A stretch of DNA of 64,000 nt, taken from positions 1 through 64,000 of the forward strand of contig CAZSLI010000013.1 in assembly GCA_964607705.1 (NCBI GenBank), in the 5' to 3' direction. This stretch comes from CAZSLI01 sp964607705 (lineage in GTDB: Bacteria > Actinomycetota > Coriobacteriia > Anaerosomatales > PHET01). Positions 1 to 7,353 of the stretch are shown piece after piece (positions within the stretch are counted from its first letter, which is position 1; every line of letters starts with the position of its first letter). The position numbers and the translations under genes were made by a program. The notes beneath the pieces are model-generated. The model did not search any database, was not told the origin of the DNA, and saw nothing but the letters and a program-made list of their open reading frames with translations.

Positions 1-48
1 GGGACTGAAAATCCCCGTGTCGGCGGTTCAAGTCCGTCTCTGGCCACC
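1..48 (+). tRNA. tRNA-Phe (GAA), 5' part cut by the window edge
   Basis: Only the 3' part is present: an anticodon stem GGGA/TCCCC around the loop CTGAAAA (anticodon GAA), variable loop GTGTC, T arm with loop TTCAAGT, then acceptor strand TCTGGCC, discriminator A and an encoded CCA. The anticodon stem pairs well here, whereas the second copy at 1086 has a poorer stem. This copy is therefore taken as the genuine tRNA gene and the later one as a fragment. Confidence 0.9.
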
Positions 49-54
49 ATCGAA
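2..54 (+). repeat. attachment-site direct repeat, left copy
   Basis: First copy of the 53-bp repeat, lying inside and just past the tRNA-Phe 3' end. It is identical to 1086-1138; the flanking base before it differs (G here, C at the right copy). Confidence 0.85.
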
Positions 55-61
55 CTTCTCG

Positions 62-88
62 GAAGCCTCGCCACTTCGGCGGGGCTTC
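62..88 (+). terminator. tRNA-Phe terminator
   Basis: An 11-bp inverted repeat (62-72 with 78-88, one T-G pair) with a 5-base loop ACTTC lies 14 bases after the tRNA CCA. The following T run is short (TTCTGT), so the call rests mainly on the stem and position. Confidence 0.65.
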
Positions 89-124
89 TGTGCTTCTACG
101 TAGGCGACTGAGACCGAACCGGAA

Positions 125-166
125 CATACACGAGTGGTGGACAAACATACACGTTTGGTGTATGAA
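125..166 (+). promoter_or_regulatory. promoter and probable autoregulatory operator of the winged-helix gene
   Basis: A -35 TGGACA (138-143) and -10 TATGAA (161-166) are separated by 17 bases. A palindrome CATACAC-N5-GTGTATG (146-164) fills the spacer and overlaps the -10. An extra half-site CATACAC at 125-131 sits exactly 21 bp, two helical turns, upstream of the palindrome's left arm. This placement fits repression by the encoded winged-helix protein, which is an inference. Confidence 0.65.
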
Positions 167-201
167 CCTTCACATGTGGTGGTTATCAAGGAGGTGGCAG
201 C

Positions 202-540
202 GTGACTCGAATACTCGAAACCGTGCTCGGCAGTCGTTCGGCTGCGCAGGTCATGCTCTACCTTGAGGCCTATGGATCTGGACACGCAAACGGAATGGCA
301 AAGACATACGATGTGTCGGTCAACGCCATGTACCGGCAGCTCAGGCGGCTTGAAGAAGGCGACGTGCTGGTGAGCAGGATGGTCGGCAATAGCAGGCAGT
401 TCGAGTTCAATCCTCGCAATCCAACCGTCCGGAATCTGCGCCGGTTTCTCGAAGAAGAACTCGATCTCTTGCCGGATTCAGAGCTACAGGCCTACTACAG
501 AGAACGCCGCCGTCCACGACGTACGGGCAAAGAACTCTAG
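202..540 (+). CDS. winged-helix transcriptional regulator (antitoxin-like)
   Basis: A 112-residue protein starting at GTG, with a strong ribosome site AAGGAGG (188-194) 7 bases upstream. Residues 1-65 form a winged-helix fold: an ILETVLGSRSA opening, a helix-turn-helix around residues 30-52 and a wing near VLVSRMVGN. The charged C-terminal tail (RRRPRRTGKEL) has no clear domain. The nucleotidyltransferase starts 12 bases downstream, so the two look like an operon of antitoxin/regulator plus NTase, as in AbiEi/AbiEii-like pairs. The N-terminal 60 residues align well with the protein starting at 63822. It could instead be a plain MarR/ArsR-type regulator. Confidence 0.7.
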   Translation: MTRILETVLGSRSAAQVMLYLEAYGSGHANGMAKTYDVSVNAMYRQLRRLEEGDVLVSRMVGNSRQFEFNPRNPTVRNLRRFLEEELDLLPDSELQAYYRERRRPRRTGKEL

Positions 541-552
541 CGGGCGAGTCTC

Positions 553-1092
553 ATGACCGAGTTCAAGAACATCACTGAGATGGCCGCCAGTGTGAGCCAG
601 GCACTCGAAGCTGCGGGGATCCGAGCGACGCTCTCTGGTGGGGCTGCGGTGTCCATCTACAGTGAGAATCAGTACCAGAGCGTCGATCTAGACTTCATCA
701 CTTCGGTTCGGAATGAGGCGATCGCGCCCGTCCTCAAGACCCTTGGTTTCGAATACGAGCGGGGGCGTCGGGAGTTCTATCATCCTCGGTCCGAGTACTA
801 TCTCGAGTTCCCCACGGGTCCGCTTGCCTTCGGAGAGACGACGGTCTCCGAGGAGGAAGCTACGGTGATCGGCACCGAGTACGGCCCGGTTCGCATCATC
901 ACTCCGACGCAGTCGGTAATGGACCGGCTGACGCCATACATTCACTGGAAGGACCCACAGGCGTTCGATCAGGCCGTCATGGTCGCACAGCGACACGAAA
1001 TCGACTGGGCCAAGGTGAACGCTTGGGCCCAACGCGAAGGTGCTCCGCCGGGTCTCATCGAACGTGTGCGGCGACGTTCTTCTTCGGACTGA
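553..1092 (+). CDS. nucleotidyltransferase-fold protein (AbiEii / DUF6036-like)
   Basis: A 179-residue protein. The nucleotidyltransferase signature is visible near residues 28-50: GGAAVSIYS followed by SVDLDF, where the D-x-D supplies the metal-binding acidic pair. Later segments (a FYHPRSEYYLEFP stretch, TPTQSVMDRL, then HWKDPQAFDQA) match the layout of DUF6036/AbiEii-type proteins, which modify nucleic acid or nucleotides and often act as toxins. The toxin role is inferred from the neighbour and the island setting. The start codon has only a weak ribosome site, so translational coupling to the upstream gene is likely. The stop codon TGA (1090-1092) lies inside the tRNA-derived repeat. Confidence 0.75.
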   Translation: MTEFKNITEMAASVSQALEAAGIRATLSGGAAVSIYSENQYQSVDLDFITSVRNEAIAPVLKTLGFEYERGRREFYHPRSEYYLEFPTGPLAFGETTVSEEEATVIGTEYGPVRIITPTQSVMDRLTPYIHWKDPQAFDQAVMVAQRHEIDWAKVNAWAQREGAPPGLIERVRRRSSSD

Positions 1093-1138
1093 AAATCCCC
1101 GTGTCGGCGGTTCAAGTCCGTCTCTGGCCACCATCGAA
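1086..1138 (+). repeat. attachment-site direct repeat, right copy (tRNA-Phe fragment)
   Basis: Exact copy of 2-54. The bases before it (TTC) do not rebuild a good anticodon stem and the 5' half of a tRNA is absent, so this is a tRNA remnant created by integration rather than a second functional tRNA. Confidence 0.85.
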
Positions 1139-1144
1139 ATGACT

Positions 1145-1174
1145 GAAGGGTCGGGCCCAGTGGCCCGGCCCTTC
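1145..1174. terminator. strong hairpin terminator after the right repeat
   Basis: A 13-bp inverted repeat (1145-1157 with 1162-1174, one T-G pair) with loop CAGT, followed by TTGCTTCCT. It can stop transcription leaving the island and may also serve the converging PAP2 gene that ends at 1219. Confidence 0.65.
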
Positions 1175-1218
1175 TTGCTTCCTCAGCTCGGCAGTCCCGC
1201 GTCGGCCGTGACATCGGT

Positions 1219-2889
1219 CTATCTCGGCGCAACGAGCACTGTAGCGAGGCCGTGTGTGAACCATTGATCACCCTGCGCAATGGTCCCGGATGACGCCGGT
1301 GAGACTCGCACCCGTCCCGCCACTTCGACGCCCACGGCTTTGAGGTCTCTCACTATGTACATCTGTTCTGCGTCGATGTCGGGCGCAATGTGATGGGTGA
1401 GGACGGGGATGGCGCTTCCGATCTCCAGCGAGGTGTCGTAGGAGGCTGTGGCGACCCAGACGGGCCGGCCTCGGAAGGTGTAATTCGTCTTCCACCAGCG
1501 ACAGTGATGGCGGCGACGCACGGTGGCCTGGCCCTCCGGCTTCTCGAATGAGATGTTCTGCACCTGTCCGTCGATGAAAGACGGGGTGACGGGTCCGGTG
1601 GCGTACGGCTGGTTCGAGTAGGCGGCAACGAGTGCATGTAGCAGCGACAGTGGCGAGGGCGTATCCGCCACGGACCACCCTGCCTGGGTGAAGGCACCGA
1701 CGAGCTGTCGTTCCGTTCCGATGAAGACGAGGCCTATCGGCTCTTGGGGCGTGCCGTCGAGTTTCTGGGAAACCCGCGGCAGAGCTTGAACCTGCGTACG
1801 CGCAGGTGCGGGAAGACCGCTCGCATCGACCGAGGAAAGCCACTCGATTCGAGGCGCCGATGCGACCGCCTGTCTCAGCAGCGGGTCAGCGGAGGCTCCG
1901 ACGACGACTATGCCTGCGATTGCGGCGAGTGCGAAACCGACGATGACCCGTCGCACGGCGATCGTTCCGACAGGCTTGCCGTCGATCGACCTTCCGTAAC
2001 GCGTCCACATGAGGTAGGCCCCGATGCAGGGAGACAGCCAGGCCAGCCCAAGCATCCAGGAGGCCAAGACATCGCTGGGCCAGTGCACGCCAAGGTAGAT
2101 CCGAGAGAGGCCGGTCATCGCAATCATGCCGAGGCAGAAGGCCAGCACCATCAGCTTGCGCATCGTGGTGGATGAAGCTCGGACGAGCAAGAACGCCATC
2201 ACACCCCAGAACACCAACGCGTAGAGGGCATGTCCGCTGGGCAGGCTGAAAGACGATGATTCCTTGATGAGCGCCATAGCGGCGCCGGGTCGCGCTCGGT
2301 GAAACAGCGTCTTCGTGAGTTCGCCGAGGACCGCGCCCCCCACGACGGCAACGGCGATGAGCAAGGCATCCAGGCGCCGTCCCCAAAGGAGGAACAGCAC
2401 CGCGACGATTGCTGTCATCGCGAACGCGACGCGGGAATCGCCAAGAATCGTGAAGACCCAAAGGAAGTGCGTCAGGTCAGGGGTCCGAAATGCTCGGAGG
2501 AGGCCGGACAGCTGCGTGTCGTAGCCGGTGAGGAGGGACGTGACGACGGCTCTTCTGGCGACGGAAACTAGATTCACCAAGAAGTACACGGTGCTTGCGA
2601 TGGTCACCGTGAGGTAAAGCCCTGACCACTTTGACAGGGTCGTGCGACTTCCAAGCCACGCCGCCCATCGGGGGTGGCGCTGCTTGAACGCTTGGACTTC
2701 GGAATCCGACGCCGCTCCCGACCACATGCTGGCCGCCACAGACCTGGTGAACCGCCATGCGGGAGGCCATATCGCGGAGAGGACCCACTCGGCGAGGATG
2801 AGCAGCGCGAAGACCAGGCCGACAGCAGAGATGAACACCCCGGTGCGGCTGCTCCACTGGGCGATCACGCCGTTCAGCCACAGGAGCAC
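1219..2889 (-). CDS. PAP2 phosphatase fused to LssY-type C-terminal domain
   Basis: A 556-residue integral membrane protein. The PAP2 (type 2 phosphatidic acid phosphatase) motifs are complete: KTLFHRARP (193-201), PSGH (217-220) and SRIYLGVHWPSD (262-273), with the catalytic His pair and the Arg residues. Several hydrophobic segments surround them (about 17-39, 89-110, 155-190, 225-285, 313-333). Residues 345-555 form a soluble domain like the LssY C-terminal region often fused to PAP2. The family dephosphorylates lipid phosphates such as phosphatidic acid or undecaprenyl pyrophosphate at the membrane; the exact substrate cannot be told. It stands alone, convergent with the island. Confidence 0.85.
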   Translation of the reverse strand: MLLWLNGVIAQWSSRTGVFISAVGLVFALLILAEWVLSAIWPPAWRFTRSVAASMWSGAASDSEVQAFKQRHPRWAAWLGSRTTLSKWSGLYLTVTIASTVYFLVNLVSVARRAVVTSLLTGYDTQLSGLLRAFRTPDLTHFLWVFTILGDSRVAFAMTAIVAVLFLLWGRRLDALLIAVAVVGGAVLGELTKTLFHRARPGAAMALIKESSSFSLPSGHALYALVFWGVMAFLLVRASSTTMRKLMVLAFCLGMIAMTGLSRIYLGVHWPSDVLASWMLGLAWLSPCIGAYLMWTRYGRSIDGKPVGTIAVRRVIVGFALAAIAGIVVVGASADPLLRQAVASAPRIEWLSSVDASGLPAPARTQVQALPRVSQKLDGTPQEPIGLVFIGTERQLVGAFTQAGWSVADTPSPLSLLHALVAAYSNQPYATGPVTPSFIDGQVQNISFEKPEGQATVRRRHHCRWWKTNYTFRGRPVWVATASYDTSLEIGSAIPVLTHHIAPDIDAEQMYIVRDLKAVGVEVAGRVRVSPASSGTIAQGDQWFTHGLATVLVAPR

Positions 2890-3132
2890 TAGGCCGGCCC
2901 CCAGCGCGACGAGGAACCGCCACCGGCCGCGATGAGATGTCCGTCCGACGTTGCCGTCACCCCGTCAAGGAGGCTTCGCACTACCGTAGGCAAGTTTGCT
3001 ACTTCCCGGGACATGATGCGACCTGACAAGTGGACCCGCAGCACCACCGCGTCGCGCTACCTCGCAGACTCGATCGACTCGCGCTGGACGACTTTCCCTT
3101 CGGGTAGATAGAACCCCAGGGGGAGGGGCTGC

Positions 3133-5631
3133 ATGTCCGAGCGGCACAAGTCCACCTCAGGCGCCAAGAAGGATCACGCACCCGTACCGAGCGAGCCCAT
3201 TTCGGCAGCCGCTCATCCGAAGGGCGCGCCGCTTCCGAGCGACCGTGTTCAAGACGAGCACCTATCAGCGCTCCTCGACCACAGTCCGTCCCTCGCATTT
3301 CTCAAGGACGAAGAAGGCCGATACGTCTATCTCAATAAGGCGTACGAAGAGCTCTTCGTCCACTCAGCCGACTGGCATGGCAAGACGGACTACGACTTCT
3401 GGCCACAAGAGAGCGCTGAGCTCTTCCGGGCTAACGACGCCGATGTATTGCGATCCGGCGAGGCGCGTCAACTAGTCGAAGACTCTCTTGATCTCGAAGG
3501 CCAGCGTCACGTCTGGGTGAACTACAAGTTCCCGTACGTAGATTCGCAAGGCCGCCGCTATACCGGCGGCATCGGTATCGATGCAACGCGTCTGTTCGAG
3601 GCCGAGGAGGCACTCCAGGAGAGTGAGCAGAAGTATCGAGGGTTCTTCGAGTCCATGAACGAGGGGTTCTGCATCATCGAGGTCATTTTCGATCGCGAGG
3701 GGTGCCCGGTCGACTACAGGTTCCTGGAGACCAACTCCGCGTTCGAGGAACAGACGGGGCTTCACGACACCCTCGGCAGGACCATTCGCGAGCTGGTACC
3801 TGCGAACGAACCGTACTGGTACGAGATCTACGGGCGGATCGCCAAGACCCGAGTTCCCGAGCGGTTCGAGCAGGTTGCCGACGCTTTGGGTCGCAACTAC
3901 GAAGTCAGCGCATTTCCCATCGGGTCGCCGGAATCGAACAAGGTCGGCATCTTCTTCAGAGATATCACCGAGCGGAAGAAGGCCGAGGAAGCGCTTCGCG
4001 AATCGGAGCAGCGGGCCACCTTGCTCGTCGAGATAGCCGACGCGGTCGCGATGTCCACTGAATCCAAGGAGGTTGCGGAGCGTGCGCTCGATGTCATCAA
4101 GGAACGACTGGGAGCCGACATAGGCAGCATCCTTCTCGTTGAGTCGGCAGCGATGACGGGGCAATGCGTGGCTTCGTTCGGATATCCCAACGGGAGCCCG
4201 GAGGCGCTGGAGTACAAGTTCGACGACAACTCCGTCACTGGTCAGGCCGTCACCCGTGGCGTGGTGGTCGTGGTGGACAGCGAGACGTCGCCCCCGCCGG
4301 ATACCGAGCGCAACATCAAGGTTCTCGGAAAGCCCGACAGTCGGTGGGTGGGCATCCCGGTGCTCGTTCACGACACGGTCATCGCCTGCGTGGACCTCGG
4401 CATCCCGGGGATGAGGCGCTTCACAGCCGCCGAGATCGTTCTCTTCGAGGCGATCGGTCATCAGCTTGCGCCCAGATTCGAGAATGCGCGGTTGCTCGAG
4501 ATCGAGCATGAGCGGGCGCGACTCAACCAGTCGATGATCGACATGAGCGAGATGCTCTCGTCGTCGCTCGATCTCGGCAAGTCGCTTCCTCGCGTGCTGG
4601 AATCGATGGTGACGGAGCTCGGAGCGATGAACGCGTCCACTATCGACCGGGTCGAGGGGGGTTGGCGCGTCAGGGAGACCATCGGGAGCTTGGGCATATC
4701 ACCGGGCGACTTCTACCCCGATTCAGAGGCTCCAAGTGCGATGGCCATGCTCACGTCGCGGCGGGCGCTCATCATTGAGGACGTGGCGGGGGACGACAGG
4801 GTCAACTCCTCGTGGGCAAAGCGTCTGGGCTACCGGGGCTACGCTGGACTGCCGCTGGTTGTTCGCGGCGAATTGGTGGGCCTCATCAGCTTCCACTTCC
4901 GTGAACGGCACCCCTTCTCCGATCCCGAACGGGATTACCTGACGCGCGCCGCGTTCGCAATCTCGCTGGCTGAGGAGAACGCCCGACTCTACAAGACAGA
5001 ACACAACATTGCCGAGACCCTCCAAGAGACGCTGGTCGTCGTGCCGTTCCAGTTGCCCGAGGTCAAATTCTCCCGGGCGTATGAGAGTGCAACCTCCGAG
5101 GCGGGACGAGTCGGGGGCGACTTTGTCGACATGTTTGAAGTGAAGGGTCACATGGTCGGCATCGTGATCGGAGATGTGTCGGGCAAGGGCATGGACGCGG
5201 CCGTCATCACGTCGCTCGTGCGCAATACAGTCCGAGCGCACGCCATCGACGGTCTGAGCCCGGAGCAAGTGTGCGAGAAGACGAGCAACGTGATGCGCCG
5301 GTTCACCGACGTTGATGCCTATGTGACGATGTTCTTTGGAGTGCTGGACACCAGGAGCGGGCTCCTGCGCTACGTCGGCGCCGGACACCCGCCAGGCTTT
5401 GTCGTCAGCCGGGATGGGGCCACCGACGAGCTCGAGGTCAAGAGCCCGATCATCGGTGCGTTCGATGACGTTCAGTTCCACGAGTCGCGCACGTACCTTC
5501 GAGCCGGTGAGCGATTGGTGCTCTACACCGACGGCGTTGTCGAGGCTCGCGACTCGACGACCGGCGCCTTCTTCGACTTGGATGGCATCCGTCGGTCGAT
5601 AGAGTCGCGCCGCGCTCAGGACACGGCGAGC
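3133..5631 (+). CDS. PAS-PAS-GAF-GAF-PP2C (SpoIIE-type) phosphatase, 3' end in assembly gap
   Basis: 833 residues are visible before the N run. The order is PAS (about 45-165), PAS (165-280), GAF (285-455), GAF (460-625) and a SpoIIE-type PP2C domain (about 640-833). PP2C motifs are visible, including GGDFVDMF and IGDVSGKGMDA with the metal-binding Asp residues, GAGHPPG, and LYTDGVVEA. The last Asp motif (expected DDAA/DDVT) would fall in the gap, by comparison with the paralogue at 15238. Such proteins dephosphorylate anti-anti-sigma (STAS) proteins in partner-switching pathways, with the sensory domains setting activity. The ribosome site GGGAGGGG precedes the ATG. Any reading through the gap into 5732 onward is out of frame with the real gene there. 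Confidence 0.88.
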
Positions 5632-5731
5632 NNNNNNNNNNNNNNNNNNNNNNNNNNNNNNNNNNNNNNNNNNNNNNNNNNNNNNNNNNNNNNNNNNNNN
5701 NNNNNNNNNNNNNNNNNNNNNNNNNNNNNNN
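5632..5731. other. assembly gap (100 N)
   Basis: Exactly 100 undetermined bases, a conventional placeholder rather than a measured length. The end of the PP2C gene (about 35 codons, judged from its paralogue) and the start of a rhodanese gene are both missing, so the true gap should be longer than 100 bases. Confidence 0.95.
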
Positions 5732-5923
5732 GCCATCAACGTCCCGCTCGGCACGCTGGCCGCGAGCGCTTCACGTTTCGACCGCCAGGGCGAGGTCTAT
5801 CTGATCTGCCACTCGGGACGGCGGAGCATGACGGCGGCCCGTACGCTCAGGCGCTTGGGTTTCCGTCATGCCTACAGCGTCAGCGGCGGCACCGTGGCCT
5901 GGCGCGGCAAGCTCGTGAAGTGA
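5732..5923 (+). CDS. rhodanese-domain protein, 5' end in assembly gap
   Basis: 63 residues remain, beginning AINVPLGTLAA in the frame that starts at 5732 and ending at TGA 5921-5923. It contains the rhodanese active-site loop CHSGRRSMTA with the catalytic Cys, then a helix and the VSGGTVAWRG ending typical of single-domain rhodaneses (sulfurtransferases that carry a persulfide on the Cys). Its frame differs from that of the PP2C gene before the gap, so it is a separate gene and not a fused domain. The N-terminal 35-40 residues are lost. It is convergent with, and 1 base from, the flavodoxin gene. Confidence 0.85.
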   Translation, partial: AINVPLGTLAASASRFDRQGEVYLICHSGRRSMTAARTLRRLGFRHAYSVSGGTVAWRGKLVK

Positions 5924-5924
5924 C

Positions 5925-6575
5925 CTAGATCCTGACCCCCTCGGCCCAGGCGCCGATCTTGTCCCAGTCGCGCATGTCGCCTTCACCGCTGCCGCCGAAC
6001 GCCTTGAACGCCCAGCGTGCTATGAGCGACGTGTCCGCGGGGTCAGGTCCCTTGCCGAGGAAGAAGCCCTCGTCGGCGGGCTTCACGACGGCGCGGACCT
6101 TGTCGAGGTAGGCGAGACGCTTCTTGGTCTGCTTGTCGTCGGCGCCCCCGTTCATGCTGTGAACGCAGAAGGCGGCGAGCGGAATCCGCGAGAGGGCAGG
6201 CGCATTCGACTGCAAGAAGCTCATGGCCTCAGGCAGCCACGCGGCGCCGTTGATCGCGCTTCCGAGCACCACAGCGTCGTACCCGTCCACCGCCGGGTGT
6301 TCCCGGACAGGCTTCACGTCCACGGCGAATCCTCGCTCAGCCAGCGTACGTCCGATCGCCTCTGCTACGCCGACGGTCGATCCCGTCCGAGTGGCGTAGC
6401 CCACAAGTACCTTCTTGGACATGGCGTCTCCTCCAAACGACTTCGACGGCGTCTCCACGTCGTCGACCTTGGTTTCCTCGGCAGTAGCGCAGCCGGACGC
6501 ACCCGCGACCGCAACCAAGGCGGTTCCCGTCGCGGCAAGTCGTACGAATTCCCGCCTGGTGATGCACTCCGACAT
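5925..6575 (-). CDS. Tat-exported flavodoxin-domain lipoprotein
   Basis: 216 residues from ATG 6575, chosen because GAGGGGA lies 7 bases upstream of it; an ATG at 6581 is too close to that site. The N-terminus has a twin-arginine signal (TRREFVRLAA) followed by a lipobox ending GASGC (Cys 29). A flavodoxin domain follows from about residue 52 (KKVLVGYATRTGST, the FMN phosphate loop), with a later GSAINGAAWLPE loop as in HemG-like flavodoxins. It is predicted to sit on the outer face of the membrane and carry FMN. An internal ATG at the start of the flavodoxin domain could give a cytoplasmic form. Divergent from tetR, with shared operators. Confidence 0.82.
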   Translation of the reverse strand: MSECITRREFVRLAATGTALVAVAGASGCATAEETKVDDVETPSKSFGGDAMSKKVLVGYATRTGSTVGVAEAIGRTLAERGFAVDVKPVREHPAVDGYDAVVLGSAINGAAWLPEAMSFLQSNAPALSRIPLAAFCVHSMNGGADDKQTKKRLAYLDKVRAVVKPADEGFFLGKGPDPADTSLIARWAFKAFGGSGEGDMRDWDKIGAWAEGVRI

Positions 6576-6611
6576 CGTCATTTCCCCTCAGGCAGCCTAG
6601 GAACGTGGTAC

Positions 6612-6666
6612 CCTAACATCGTTAGGTTTCCCAACGCAGTATGTAACCTAACACCGTTAGGGTCAA
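6612..6666 (-). promoter_or_regulatory. flavodoxin promoter with two TetR-type operators
   Basis: Two near-identical 15-bp palindromes, CCTAAC-N3-GTTAGG, lie at 6612-6626 and 6647-6661, with centres 35 bp apart. On the minus strand a -35 TTGACC (6666-6661) and a -10 CATACT (6643-6638) are 17 bases apart. The second palindrome lies between them and the first lies just downstream of the predicted start point. This is a textbook arrangement for repression of the flavodoxin gene, and probably of tetR, by the divergent TetR protein. Confidence 0.8.
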
Positions 6667-6692
6667 GTACTTCGCCGAGAGGATTTCTTGAG

Positions 6693-7292
6693 TTGTCCGA
6701 CAACCGACGCCAGAGACTGACGAAAGACGTCCTGTTCGAAACGGCCTTGAGAATCGTTGACGCCGAGGGGCTCGACGCACTGACTATGCGTCGACTAGGG
6801 TCCGAGCTAGGTGTGGAGGCGGCTTCGCTCTACCATCACGTCCCCAACAAGGACGCACTCCTCGACGGCGTCGTGATGAGGATGCGCACCGAACTCCGAA
6901 TCCCCGACCCGATACCGCCAGACTGGAAGGACCTGATGGCGGCGATCTTCGACGAGTACGGGCGGGTGCTGGCCGCTCACCCGCACCTCGTGCCGCTCGC
7001 GGGTCGCCGAGTGGAGACGGATCCGGACAGTGGACTTGTCTTCCTGACGCAGCTGGGCTTCAGCGACGACGATGCGGTCGAGTTGTGGCAATCGATGATC
7101 GCCTGCACAGTCGGCTTCGCCCTTTTCGACTCCGCCTACGCCGAGAGCGACACCTCGGACCTGCCGGATCGGTTGGCTGCACGCATGGCGCAGTGGCGCG
7201 ACGAGACCCGTTCGAAGACCCTTCGTTTCATCATCGATTCCTACGATCGGTCGCGAGGCGAGGCGGAGTCCGACACAAACGTTCCTGCTTGA
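6693..7292 (+). CDS. TetR family repressor (TetR_C_1 type)
   Basis: 199 residues from TTG 6693, chosen because GAGAGGA (6677-6683) is well spaced and the protein then begins at the usual TetR N-terminus (SDNRRQRLTKDVLFETALRI). The helix-turn-helix is at about 25-48 (LTMRRLGSELGVEAASLYHHV). The C-terminal part (CTVGFALFDSAYAE) resembles the tetracycline-repressor-type ligand domain. The same frame stays open upstream into the antisense of the flavodoxin gene, but that extension is not coding. It likely represses the divergent flavodoxin gene and itself through the two palindromes in the 117-bp gap. The inducer is unknown. Confidence 0.85.
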   Translation: MSDNRRQRLTKDVLFETALRIVDAEGLDALTMRRLGSELGVEAASLYHHVPNKDALLDGVVMRMRTELRIPDPIPPDWKDLMAAIFDEYGRVLAAHPHLVPLAGRRVETDPDSGLVFLTQLGFSDDDAVELWQSMIACTVGFALFDSAYAESDTSDLPDRLAARMAQWRDETRSKTLRFIIDSYDRSRGEAESDTNVPA

Positions 7293-7353
7293 TGCGGCGA
7301 CACCACCGCGAAGACGTTCTAGACTCGGTCTAACGAGTATCGAGGGGGTCTCG

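Larger units (their letters stand above)
2..1138. mobile_element. mini-island between tRNA-Phe direct repeats
   Basis: A 53-bp exact direct repeat (2-54 and 1086-1138) covering the anticodon-to-CCA end of tRNA-Phe and six bases beyond brackets about 1.03 kb. The interval holds only a winged-helix regulator and a nucleotidyltransferase. This layout is the classic footprint of tyrosine-recombinase integration at a tRNA 3' end. No integrase lies between the repeats, so the unit is either a satellite moved in trans or the remnant of a larger island. The cassette looks less GC-rich at third codon positions than the genes to its right. Confidence 0.75.

Noticed and set aside
1086..1131. A second tRNA-Phe gene
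   Set aside because: Only the 3' part is present and the anticodon stem is disrupted upstream; it is a fragment made by integration.
3133..5928. A 931-residue phosphatase with an odd basic C-terminus
   Set aside because: The C-terminal part is an artefact of reading through 100 N in the wrong frame; the true product after the gap is a rhodanese.
6159..6692. A long N-terminal extension of the TetR protein
   Set aside because: It is the antisense of the flavodoxin gene and crosses both operators; the TTG at 6693 has a proper ribosome site and gives a normal TetR start.
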